Notes: generated by a model not told the origin, from the sequence alone. 12,885 nt of DNA from UBA3263 sp964508865 (GCA_964508865.1 CAZDVP010000048.1:1-12885), one strand, 5' to 3'; positions 1 to 7,009 are shown, numbered from the stretch's first letter. Numbers and translations are program-made.

Positions 1-1
1 T

Positions 2-538
2 AACGCCCAGTGCAAGAACATCGTTACCGAATGGCACAAGCTGCTGATGCTCGCCAGCATCGACGAACTCTGGAAGGAACACCTCCGCGAACTCGACGAG
101 CTGCGCCATAGCGTTCAGAACGCAACCTACGAGCAGAAAGACCCGCTGGTAATCTATAAGGTTGAGTCGTTCCACCTGTTTGAGGCTATGCTCAAAAACC
201 TCAACGACAAGGCAACGGCAGCCCTGATGCGCGGCCAGATTTACGTTCGCCAGGCTCCGCCGTCGGAAACCGCATCTGCCCAGGGCGACGAAGAACCCAA
301 GCGCAACCAGCCCGAAGTGCAGCGCGCAACGGCCCAGAAAACCGACTATTCGCGCTATAACGCCTCCAAGGCCGAAACCCACGAAGGCGCCGCCGCGCAA
401 CGCGCCGCAGCTAATGCTCCCCAGGGTCAGCGCCCCGCTTCGACTCCCGTCAAGGCCGCGCCCCGCATTGGCCGCAACGACCCCTGCCCTTGCGGAAGTG
501 GCAAAAAATACAAAGCCTGCCACGGCAAAGGTCTGTGA
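2..538 (+). CDS. secA: Protein translocase ATPase SecA, C-terminal fragment
   Basis: SecA is the cytoplasmic ATPase that drives preproteins through the SecYEG channel. The gene starts before the window and only its last 178 codons are visible. The first part (fragment residues about 14-80) contains the conserved helical scaffold/wing sequence with IDELWKEHLRELDELRHSV, NATYEQKDPL and FHLFEAML, typical of Bacteroidetes SecA. It is followed by a low-complexity linker rich in Ala, Gln, Pro and Glu (about residues 85-155). The end is a SEC-C zinc motif, CPCGSGKKYKACHG, with Cys162, Cys164, Cys173 and His174 of the fragment as ligands; this motif binds SecB or ribosomes in other bacteria. The TGA stop overlaps the GTG start of tamB, so the two are probably co-transcribed and translationally coupled. 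The identification is firm; only the missing N-terminal part cannot be judged. Confidence 0.96.
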   Translation, partial: NAQCKNIVTEWHKLLMLASIDELWKEHLRELDELRHSVQNATYEQKDPLVIYKVESFHLFEAMLKNLNDKATAALMRGQIYVRQAPPSETASAQGDEEPKRNQPEVQRATAQKTDYSRYNASKAETHEGAAAQRAAANAPQGQRPASTPVKAAPRIGRNDPCPCGSGKKYKACHGKGL

Positions 539-3500
539 AGAATCTCTATCGGATATTACGAACCTTAATGGTATCCCTGCTGTGTTTCGCGGTAGGGATA
601 CCGATATTATTATACCTTCTGCTCTGGCTCAATCCGGTGCACGAAAAAATGCGCACCGTGGCCGTCGGGCAGCTGTCGGAACTTCTTGGGGCCGACGTTG
701 AAATCGGCCGTCTGCGCGTCTTGCCGTTCAACCGCGTCGAGCTATCGAACGTTGCCATTATCGAGCAGGGCGACACCCTTTTGACCGCCTCGGCCCTCAA
801 TGCAGGCATCAGCGTGCGCAACCTGCTGCTGCGCAGGCGCCTGGTCATCACCGACGTTGAGCTTATGAGCCCCGACATCAGGGTGCGCCGCGAGTCGCCT
901 CAGGCGCCGCTCAACATTCAGCCCGTAATCGACCGGCTCAAGGGCGACGGCTCCAAACCGCCGTCGGAATTTGACCTGGCGGTCCACACGGTCGTTATCC
1001 GCTCGGGTAGCGGCAGCTATAACGTCGACTCCGCTCCGGCCCGGTCCGGCTTCGACCCGAACCACCTGCAGCTATTTGACTTCAACGCCGACCTGACCGC
1101 TCCGCGCATCAGCAACGGCAAGATTCTGGTGAGCCTGAAGCGACTGACCATTGCCGAGCAGTCGGGCCTGCGAGTGCGCCGCCTGGCCGCCAACGTGGAA
1201 CTAAGCGATTCGCTGCTTTCGGTCAGCGGCTTCGACCTGGCGCTCAACTCAACGGAGCTGCGCATCGAGCCTACCGTTTTCAATCTGCGCGCCCATGAAA
1301 TCGGCCGGCTCCGGCTGCAATCGGGCTCGATAGTTAACCTGGCCGACCTGGCTCCGATAGTGCCGCAGCTGGCCGAAGTGCCCTCGCCGCTGCTGATTCA
1401 AGCCGACGCGCAACTTTTCCGCGATTCGCTCAGCCTCAGCCGCCTGGAGTTGAACGTGCCGTCGCATCTGCTCTACGCCAACCTGCGCGCTCAGGCCTCT
1501 CCCCGCACGGCCTCCAGCCCGCGGCTGGAATTTGGAGTCAACGGCAAAGACCTCGCCAACACTCTCAGGCTCTTCACTCCGCTGAAACCTAAAGCCACTC
1601 AGCTGCTCGAATCGTTAGGGCAGATTTCGTTCGTCGGCTCGGCCGGCTGGTCAAAACCCAAAAACGTAAACGTCAACGGCTTGCTGACCAGCAATGCCGG
1701 TTCAATCGCTCTCGACGCCAAACTCGCCGCCAGCCGGCTGCTCGCAACCGCCGAGTCGCCCGACCTGAACCTGGCGCTGCTCGTGCCCGACAAGCAATTA
1801 GGCTCGGCCGACTTCGCCGCAACCGTGAATCTGACCCGCTCCGACGGCATGGTTTCACTGCTGATTGACCGCATAGGCTGGCGCGGCAGAACGGTCAGAA
1901 ACATCGCCGCCACGGCTAACTACCACAACAAGGAGTACCGCGCGGGAGTTACCATTGCCGACTCGGTCCTCACGGCCGGCGCCAATCTGGAGCTCGACAT
2001 GACCGCCGACCATACTGCCGCCTCGGTGCTGGCCAACATCAACTCGTTCAGCCCCGCCGCGTTCGGGCTCATGCCCAAATTCGAGGGCTACACCGCGTCA
2101 GCCCTCATTGAAGGCGAATTTTCGGGACCGGAGCTGCTGCAGCCAACCGGCCGGCTGACAATCAGCGACCTGGCGTTTGTTGACGCCAGCGGCCGCGGAC
2201 TGCGCGAGGACCCTATTGTTGTCAAATCGGACTTCACATCCGAAACCGAGCGGCGCATCGAGCTGACCTCCGACCTCATCGACCTCACGGCCCACGGCAG
2301 CATAAACCTGAAAACCTTAGGAGCGGCCGCTGGCAATCTGCTGGCCGAAGCGCTGCCGCAATACTTCGCCCCGCAGCCGGTCGACACTCTCGCCCCCAAC
2401 AACTTCGCTCTGAGCGCCACGATTCACGACAACGCCCCGCTGCTCAGTTTTATCAACTCGCCGGTTGAGCTGCTCTACCCCATTTCAATCAGCGGCCAAC
2501 TGTCGGAACCCGACCGGATGGCCGAGGTGTCGGTTTCCGCTCCCTATCTCAACAAGGGCAACTCGCTGATTTCCCACACACGGCTCGATGCCACTCTCGG
2601 GCGCAATTCGGAGCTGAAGGCCGTTAGCGTTATGCCATCCAAGTTCGGCAACATAACGCTCAACCTCAATGCCGACCTGACCGACAATCTCGGCAACCTG
2701 AATTTCAACTTCGCCAACGACCAGTCGGTGCGCTACGGCGGCACTCTCAACGCCTCAATCCGCCCTCTTGACTCCGGAGCCGACATCCACATCAACCCCG
2801 AAACGCTCACTCTGGGCAACGTTGACTGGAACATCGAGCCGGCCTATATCGGCCTGCGCGGCAAGTCGGCCATTCTCCATGGCTTCGGCATTGCCCGCCC
2901 CGGCCAGGAGCTGGCAATCAACGGCATGGTGTCGGACCGCGCCGACGACCGCCTGATTGTTGAGCTCGACAACGTCAACGTTGACTATATTTTCCAGACC
3001 CTCCGCCTGAACCCCTCAATCACTTTTGGCGGCGACGCCACCGGAACGGTCGTGGCCTCCGGCATTCTCTCGCCCGAACCGGTTCTGCAAACCAACGACC
3101 TGTTTGTTCGCAACCTCAGCTACGGTCACTGCGTTATGGGCGACGCCTCGATTTCCTCGCGCTGGAACAACGAAACCCACGCCGTTGAAATCTACGCCGA
3201 CATTCCCAACCGCCGGACCGGCGGCAAAACCATTGTCGACGGCAAAATCATGCCCCTGTCCTCGCAGCTCGACTTTGTCTTCACCGCCAACCACACTCCG
3301 GTCGGCTTCATCCATAACTTCACCAAAAACTGGGCCTCCGGCGTAGGCGGCACAGCTTCGGGCCGCGCCCACCTTTTCGGCGACTTCAAACATGTTGACC
3401 TCGAGGGCGATTTGCTGGCCGAGGACCTGCAGCTATCCATCCTCTTCACCAACGTCACCTATTCCGCCTCCGACTCGGTACACATCCGTCCCGGCGTTAT

Positions 3501-4932
3501 AGACCTGACTAACATACAGATAACCGACCCCGAAGGGCATCATGCGCTGCTCAACGGCTCGCTCAATCATCGCTACTTCCTCGAATCAAACTTCAGATTC
3601 CGCATTTCGGACATGCAAAACATGCTGGTGCTCAACACCCGGCCGCAATCCGACGAAGACATCTGGTATGGCCGCGTCCACGCCGACGGCATGGCCGAGA
3701 TTTCGGGAGTTCCGGGCCTGGTGTCGATCAGCGCCAACGCCCGCACCACGGCCGACAGCGAGTTCACCTTCGTGCTCTCCGATGCCGCCAACGCCACAGA
3801 ATACACCTTTCTGACCTTCCGCGACGCAACCCCTCGAGCCCCGATTGACTCAACGGCTCGCCCCGGCTCGCCCGAGCTCGACGAAATGATGCGCGCCCGG
3901 GTGGCCAAGGCCGCCCAGCTTGCCGATGCAACCAACTTTACGTTCGACATGCACGTCGACGTTACCCCGCAGGCGCGCCTCAACCTGATAATGGACCCCA
4001 ATGCCGGCGACAAAATCACCGCCACCGGCGCCGGCAACATTGACCTGCTCTATGGCTCGCAAACCGACGAATTCCGCCTGTTTGGCGAATATCTCATCGA
4101 AAAGGGCGACTATAACTTCTCGCTTCAGGACATTATTCTCAAAAAATTCCAGATCAGCTCAGGCTCAAAAATCGCATTCGACGGCGACCCCATGAACGCC
4201 ACCCTCGGCATTTCGGCCATCTACCAGGTCAACGCCAACCTCTCCGACCTCGACGAATCATTCCTCAACGACAAGGAAGTGCAGCGCACCAACGTGCCCG
4301 TCTATGCCCAGCTCAACGTCAACGGCCGACTCAGCGAGCCGGTGATTTCGTTTGACCTCGACTTCCCGACACTGACAACCGACGTTAAGCGCAAAGTAAA
4401 ATCCATTGTTTCGACCGAAGAAATGATGAACCGCCAGATAATCTACCTGCTGGCGCTCAACCGCTTCTACACCCCCGACTACATGACCGCCACCAAAGGC
4501 AACGACCTGATGTCGGTTGCCTCAGGCACCATTTCCTCGCAGCTGAGCAACATTCTCGGCCAGCTGAGCGACAAAATCTCCGTGGCCCCGAGCGTGCGCA
4601 CCGACAACGGCGACTTTTCCGACGTTGAAGTCGACGTTGCCCTCTCCTCCAATCTTCTCAACAACCGCCTCCTGCTCAACGGCAACTTCGGCTACCGCGA
4701 CAAAGCCCTGAACTCCAACCAGTTCATTGGCGACTTCGACGTTGAATACCTGCTCACCCGCCAGGGCAACTGGCGCGTCAAGGCCTACAACCACTTCAAC
4801 GACCGCAACCTCTACGTCAAAACCGCACTCACAACCCAGGGCATAGGTCTGGTGTTCAAACACGACTTCGACAACCTTTTCCAACGGATTTGGAAATCTC
4901 GAAAAAAATCCATAACTTTGCAGTCGCAATAA
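535..4932 (+). CDS. tamB: TamB/YtfN-family translocation and assembly module protein
   Basis: This 1465-residue protein is an AsmA/TamB-like inner-membrane-anchored protein. The family forms a long beta-taco groove across the periplasm and is implicated in phospholipid transport and outer-membrane protein assembly, with TamA/BamA-like partners. One N-terminal membrane segment lies at about residues 10-32, then a long periplasmic region rich in repeated beta strands. The C-terminal few hundred residues match the TamB (DUF490) domain, with landmarks such as GNIDLLYGSQTDEFRLFGEY and MNRQIIYLLALNRFYTPDYM. I choose the GTG at 535: it gives a short basic N-terminus directly before the membrane helix and a four-base GTGA overlap with the secA stop. 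The upstream in-frame TTG at 490 would read the secA zinc-motif DNA in another frame and is unlikely; ATG 568 would cut into the membrane helix. Length is normal for the family. No tamA is visible in the window. The last codons overlap the tRNA-Leu promoter. Confidence 0.93.
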   Translation: MKNLYRILRTLMVSLLCFAVGIPILLYLLLWLNPVHEKMRTVAVGQLSELLGADVEIGRLRVLPFNRVELSNVAIIEQGDTLLTASALNAGISVRNLLLRRRLVITDVELMSPDIRVRRESPQAPLNIQPVIDRLKGDGSKPPSEFDLAVHTVVIRSGSGSYNVDSAPARSGFDPNHLQLFDFNADLTAPRISNGKILVSLKRLTIAEQSGLRVRRLAANVELSDSLLSVSGFDLALNSTELRIEPTVFNLRAHEIGRLRLQSGSIVNLADLAPIVPQLAEVPSPLLIQADAQLFRDSLSLSRLELNVPSHLLYANLRAQASPRTASSPRLEFGVNGKDLANTLRLFTPLKPKATQLLESLGQISFVGSAGWSKPKNVNVNGLLTSNAGSIALDAKLAASRLLATAESPDLNLALLVPDKQLGSADFAATVNLTRSDGMVSLLIDRIGWRGRTVRNIAATANYHNKEYRAGVTIADSVLTAGANLELDMTADHTAASVLANINSFSPAAFGLMPKFEGYTASALIEGEFSGPELLQPTGRLTISDLAFVDASGRGLREDPIVVKSDFTSETERRIELTSDLIDLTAHGSINLKTLGAAAGNLLAEALPQYFAPQPVDTLAPNNFALSATIHDNAPLLSFINSPVELLYPISISGQLSEPDRMAEVSVSAPYLNKGNSLISHTRLDATLGRNSELKAVSVMPSKFGNITLNLNADLTDNLGNLNFNFANDQSVRYGGTLNASIRPLDSGADIHINPETLTLGNVDWNIEPAYIGLRGKSAILHGFGIARPGQELAINGMVSDRADDRLIVELDNVNVDYIFQTLRLNPSITFGGDATGTVVASGILSPEPVLQTNDLFVRNLSYGHCVMGDASISSRWNNETHAVEIYADIPNRRTGGKTIVDGKIMPLSSQLDFVFTANHTPVGFIHNFTKNWASGVGGTASGRAHLFGDFKHVDLEGDLLAEDLQLSILFTNVTYSASDSVHIRPGVIDLTNIQITDPEGHHALLNGSLNHRYFLESNFRFRISDMQNMLVLNTRPQSDEDIWYGRVHADGMAEISGVPGLVSISANARTTADSEFTFVLSDAANATEYTFLTFRDATPRAPIDSTARPGSPELDEMMRARVAKAAQLADATNFTFDMHVDVTPQARLNLIMDPNAGDKITATGAGNIDLLYGSQTDEFRLFGEYLIEKGDYNFSLQDIILKKFQISSGSKIAFDGDPMNATLGISAIYQVNANLSDLDESFLNDKEVQRTNVPVYAQLNVNGRLSEPVISFDLDFPTLTTDVKRKVKSIVSTEEMMNRQIIYLLALNRFYTPDYMTATKGNDLMSVASGTISSQLSNILGQLSDKISVAPSVRTDNGDFSDVEVDVALSSNLLNNRLLLNGNFGYRDKALNSNQFIGDFDVEYLLTRQGNWRVKAYNHFNDRNLYVKTALTTQGIGLVFKHDFDNLFQRIWKSRKKSITLQSQ
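4889..4920 (+). promoter_or_regulatory. Promoter of tRNA-Leu, embedded in the tamB 3' end
   Basis: TTTG at 4889-4892, a 20 bp spacer and TAACTTTG at 4913-4920 match the Bacteroidetes sigma-ABfr consensus (TTTG at -33, TAnnTTTG at -7) exactly. Transcription would begin about 4925-4928, some 6-9 bases before the mature tRNA 5' end. The whole promoter lies inside the last codons of tamB. Sequence match only; no transcript data. Confidence 0.8.
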
Positions 4933-4933
4933 C

Positions 4934-5015
4934 GCCCGGATGGCGGAATCGGTAGACGCGACGGTCTCAAACACCGTTGGGGCAACCCATCCCGGTTCGA
5001 GCCCGGGTCCGGGTA
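4934..5015 (+). tRNA. tRNA-Leu (anticodon CAA)
   Basis: A complete class II cloverleaf can be folded. The acceptor stem is GCCCGGA (4934-4940) with TCCGGGT (5008-5014), closed by a G-U pair, and the discriminator is A5015. A D arm contains AATCGGTAGA. The anticodon stem is ACGGT/ACCGT around the loop CTCAAAC, giving anticodon CAA at 4968-4970, which decodes UUG. A long variable arm TGGG-GCAA-CCCA is diagnostic of Leu/Ser/Tyr type. The T arm is CCCGG-TTCGAGC-CCGGG. The 3' CCA is not encoded. The gene begins one base after the tamB stop codon and has its own promoter and terminator. Confidence 0.96.
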
Positions 5016-5020
5016 CAGCG

Positions 5021-5054
5021 CAGGGAGCAGATTAGTCTGCTCCCTGAATTTTTT
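5021..5054 (+). terminator. Rho-independent terminator after tRNA-Leu
   Basis: A perfect 11 bp stem, CAGGGAGCAGA / TCTGCTCCCTG, with the four-base loop TTAG (5032-5035), is followed by AATTTTTT (5047-5054). The T-tract lies on the plus strand, so it mainly ends the tamB/tRNA-Leu transcripts. It sits directly against the stop codon of the convergent PqqD-like gene (5053-5055). The stem could also stop minus-strand transcription, but no T-tract follows it in that direction. Confidence 0.9.
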
Positions 5055-5319
5055 ATGACAAGAGGGATTTTTGGGCGAGGAGGTCGAGAAAGCGGGTGGC
5101 GTCGGCCCGGGCCTGAGCGGGGTCTATGCCGTAGGTTTCGACCAGAAGGGTGGCTGCGGTGTCGGTATCGAATTCTTTGCTCTCGAGGGCTTTCCAGAGC
5201 ATTGCGCCCGATTCGTTGAGTGTTATGATTTTGCCATAGGTGTCGGCATTGGCTCCTTCGGCCAATATGATGTTCTGGCCCATTACGGTACGCAGCGTAA
5301 AGCCTTTTTTGATTTTCAT
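5053..5319 (-). CDS. PqqD-family peptide-recognition protein
   Basis: This 88-residue protein resembles the PqqD family. Members adopt a small winged-helix fold (RiPP recognition element) and bind the leader of a precursor peptide to present it to modifying enzymes. The N-terminal beta-strand region has FTLRTVMGQNIILAEG (about residues 7-22), then GKIITLNESGAMLW (29-42), which fits the family pattern of a strand followed by LNxxxxxLW. A helical C-terminus runs through FDTDTAATLLVETYGI and the segment after it. No signal peptide is present, so it should be cytoplasmic. It is the last gene of a minus-strand operon, starting five bases after the stop of the kinase-like gene. I infer that its ligand is the 48-residue peptide encoded at the head of the operon. 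The family call is good; the specific substrate is inference. Confidence 0.85.
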   Translation of the reverse strand: MKIKKGFTLRTVMGQNIILAEGANADTYGKIITLNESGAMLWKALESKEFDTDTAATLLVETYGIDPAQARADATRFLDLLAQKSLLS

Positions 5320-5324
5320 TATTA

Positions 5325-6239
5325 TCAGTCGTTTAGGGATTTAACATTATCTTCGAGCCCGCGCCGACAGGTCATGGCGGCGTCTGCATCGGGGCGGCAG
5401 TGCATTTCGCAGCAGCAAACGGTCGAGGCGAGGCGCTCGAGAGTGCGGTGGCGCACCTCCTTGAGCCGGTCGTTCAAAAAGGGCATATAGAACGCCGAGG
5501 CGGTCAGCGAGGCGTAGGCCCGGAGCGGAGCTAAGGGGCGCAGCTCGTTTTCGCCGGCGCGCACAATGCGCACAAATGCTCCCACAGGGGCCGACAGGTT
5601 GCGATAGCAGCTTGACTTGCCGCTCCAGGGCGAGCCATAGGCGCGAGCGTGGCCTTTGGCATCGAATCTCACCAGCGGGTTATCGTCGTTAAGCGGCTCG
5701 GCGCCGGCGATATTGGAGGTCCAAAGGCGGGCGTGGGTGCTTTTTCCGGTGCCGCTTTTGCCTTGAAAAAGATAGGCCCGTCCATTGAAAAGAATGGCCG
5801 ACGAGTGGAACACCAACGTGCCATTGCCGCAGGTTGCGAGCATAAAGGCAATCATCAGCGCGTGGGCCAGGAAATAGGTGTTGTTGTCATCGCCGCCGGG
5901 AGCGAGCAGAATCTCGGCGCGGTTCAGCTGCGGGTTCATGGTGAGCCACAGGCGCGGCGCCGTTTCGTCGGTATGGCAGAACTCCAGAAGCAGACTGCCG
6001 TCGGGCCGGCGCAAAACGCGCCCTGCAATAAAACCGGCCTGCGGAGGCGCCGGCTCATAAATCCATTCGCCCTGAGCGGCCTCGAGCCTGCCCTCGCGGA
6101 TGTCGACCTCCAGCACCGGCCGGCCGGCCTCGGCGGCGGCAAACGGCCGGAAACGCGGCTCAACCGACTCCCATGCCTTCATGTTGTCGGGCGCGGAAAT
6201 GGTCAGGCAATTGTCAGCCAATAGATACTGCTTTTTCAT
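5325..6239 (-). CDS. HPr-kinase/PEPCK-superfamily P-loop kinase-like protein
   Basis: This 304-residue protein has a P-loop of the HPr kinase / PEP carboxykinase-like type. Walker A is GKSGTGKST (residues 160-168), followed by HARLW. A second conserved acidic stretch, LNDDNPLVRF (183-192), fits the Asp pair that coordinates Mg and nucleotide in this superfamily, and GSPWSGKSS (202-210) is a further conserved-looking loop. The N-terminal ~140 residues resemble no catalytic domain I recognise and may bind the peptide. The C-terminus has a Cys-rich stretch, CCCEMHC (275-281), and a C-PD-A pattern as in HprK-related proteins of peptide-modification operons. The stop lies five bases before the PqqD-like gene, and the start lies three bases after the peptidase stop. 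Automatic annotation may call such proteins ATP-type PEP carboxykinase, but length and context argue against that. Known relatives phosphorylate a precursor-peptide serine in some lasso clusters; here the substrate is inferred. Confidence 0.75.
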   Translation of the reverse strand: MKKQYLLADNCLTISAPDNMKAWESVEPRFRPFAAAEAGRPVLEVDIREGRLEAAQGEWIYEPAPPQAGFIAGRVLRRPDGSLLLEFCHTDETAPRLWLTMNPQLNRAEILLAPGGDDNNTYFLAHALMIAFMLATCGNGTLVFHSSAILFNGRAYLFQGKSGTGKSTHARLWTSNIAGAEPLNDDNPLVRFDAKGHARAYGSPWSGKSSCYRNLSAPVGAFVRIVRAGENELRPLAPLRAYASLTASAFYMPFLNDRLKEVRHRTLERLASTVCCCEMHCRPDADAAMTCRRGLEDNVKSLND

Positions 6240-6242
6240 TCC

Positions 6243-6725
6243 TCACTTTTGAAATATTAACCTCAGGCGCCAGCGCACACGGTAGTAGAAACGGCGCACC
6301 GGCCAAATGGCAGCCCAAAAGCGCGAGTAGCGCCGAAAGGCAGCGTCGTTGACCGTGAATTTACGCGCCGGAATGACATACCAGGGTCGGAAGCCGCCGA
6401 TACGATGAACTTCCACCACCCGACCGATAACCTCGGCTGGGCTGACTTGCTCGCAGCCCGGACAATTGTCGCCGCGGGTAAAGTAGACCGTGCGGTCGCC
6501 CTGACGGCGGATTTCAATCAGGCGGTGAACAATGTTGGCCTCACGCCCGTTCAGCAACCCGCGAAACATGAGTAAATCGCCGGGCTCCGGCTCGCCATTG
6601 AGCGGAGCAACAACAACGCAATGACGGCCGCCCCAGATCAGTGGGCGCATGCTGCTGCCCGATGTCCGCGACAGCCCGAAGCCGCTGCGGGCAATCAGCT
6701 GCCGGTTCGAGTCAACGTAGTCCAT
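6243..6725 (-). CDS. S24/S26-family signal-peptidase-like protease without membrane anchor
   Basis: This 160-residue protein matches the signal peptidase I fold of family S26. SGSSMRPLI (22-30) carries the presumed nucleophile Ser25 before Met-Arg-Pro. PGDLLMF (48-54) is the following strand. NIVHRLIEI (64-72) carries His67, at the position of the general base in the Sec11/archaeal Ser-His branch, where bacterial LepB has Lys. TRGDNC (83-88) is the GDN box. A CPGC pair (88-91) follows. There is no hydrophobic N-terminal helix: the protein begins with a polar stretch directly before the active site, so it is probably cytoplasmic or peripherally attached. The C-terminus is very basic with aromatic residues (about 125-160) and might associate with membrane or with the acidic peptide. 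It lies between the small peptide gene and the kinase gene. I infer that it cleaves the modified peptide or its leader; an LexA-like regulatory role is less likely because no DNA-binding domain is present. Confidence 0.78.
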   Translation of the reverse strand: MDYVDSNRQLIARSGFGLSRTSGSSMRPLIWGGRHCVVVAPLNGEPEPGDLLMFRGLLNGREANIVHRLIEIRRQGDRTVYFTRGDNCPGCEQVSPAEVIGRVVEVHRIGGFRPWYVIPARKFTVNDAAFRRYSRFWAAIWPVRRFYYRVRWRLRLIFQK

Positions 6726-6746
6726 GCGCTTCGGTTCACCACATAT

Positions 6747-6775
6747 AAAAAACGCTGGCTAAAATTAGTCAGCGT
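6747..6775 (-). terminator. Attenuator-like hairpin between peptide gene and enzyme genes
   Basis: On the minus strand ACGCTG-A-CTA pairs with TAG-C-CAGCGT around a four-base loop (10 positions, one A/C mismatch). It is followed at once by a run of T (6752-6747). It lies in the 71-base gap between the stop of the 48-residue peptide gene and the start of the peptidase gene. Such a partial terminator would give more peptide mRNA than enzyme mRNA. A plus-strand role is unlikely because no plus-strand gene is close upstream. Confidence 0.6.
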
Positions 6776-6796
6776 AAACTTTTTTTCAAGCAAGAA

Positions 6797-6943
6797 TTAG
6801 CCCCACTCGTCTTCGTTACCGTCATGGTCGCCGTCATCCTTGCCGCCTTCGGTTGTAGGATCTTTAGTGGTGCTACCGGTGCCAAGGAACGAACCTTCAA
6901 GTACAATGTCCAATTCTTCAAGATCGGGTTTTTCGTATTTCAT
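6797..6943 (-). CDS. 48-residue acidic peptide, probable modified-peptide precursor
   Basis: This small open reading frame starts at ATG 6943 and ends with TAA at 6797-6799. The N-terminal part (1-20), MKYEKPDLEELDIVLEGSFL, looks like a leader: it contains alternating acidic and hydrophobic residues, Leu8, Leu11, Ile13, Val14 and Leu15, that could bind a PqqD-type protein. The C-terminal part (21-48) is rich in Gly, Thr and Asp/Glu, ending DEWG, and has no hydrophobic core. In total 15 of 48 residues are Asp or Glu. Possible phosphorylation sites are Ser18, Ser24 and Thr22, 25, 26, 30 and 31. No Cys is present, which excludes thioether or disulfide chemistry. A good promoter lies 35 bases upstream, and peptidase, kinase-like and PqqD-like genes follow on the same strand. 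I recognise no named family; the precursor role is inferred from size, composition and context. Confidence 0.75.
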   Translation of the reverse strand: MKYEKPDLEELDIVLEGSFLGTGSTTKDPTTEGGKDDGDHDGNEDEWG

Positions 6944-6977
6944 AATATTTTAGCGCTATAATGTTTTAATTTGGGTG

Positions 6978-7009
6978 CAAAATTACAACATTTTTTCTTT
7001 ATAACAAAA
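6978..7009 (-). promoter_or_regulatory. Promoter of the peptide/peptidase/kinase/PqqD operon
   Basis: On the minus strand TTTTG (7009-7005), a 19 bp spacer and TAATTTTG (6985-6978) fit the Bacteroidetes -33/-7 consensus exactly. Transcription should begin near 6971, giving a leader of about 28 bases without a Shine-Dalgarno sequence. The leader holds the small palindrome TAGCGCTA at 6951-6958. Confidence 0.8.

Noticed and set aside
490..534. TTG start of tamB at 490
   Set aside because: The extra 15 residues are a frame-shifted reading of the secA zinc-motif DNA; GTG 535 fits the overlap and membrane-anchor geometry better.
4934..5015. tRNA-Leu as an attachment site of an integrated element
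   Set aside because: I saw no direct repeat of the tRNA 3' end elsewhere in the window and no integrase. The downstream cassette has GC content and codon use like its neighbours by eye.
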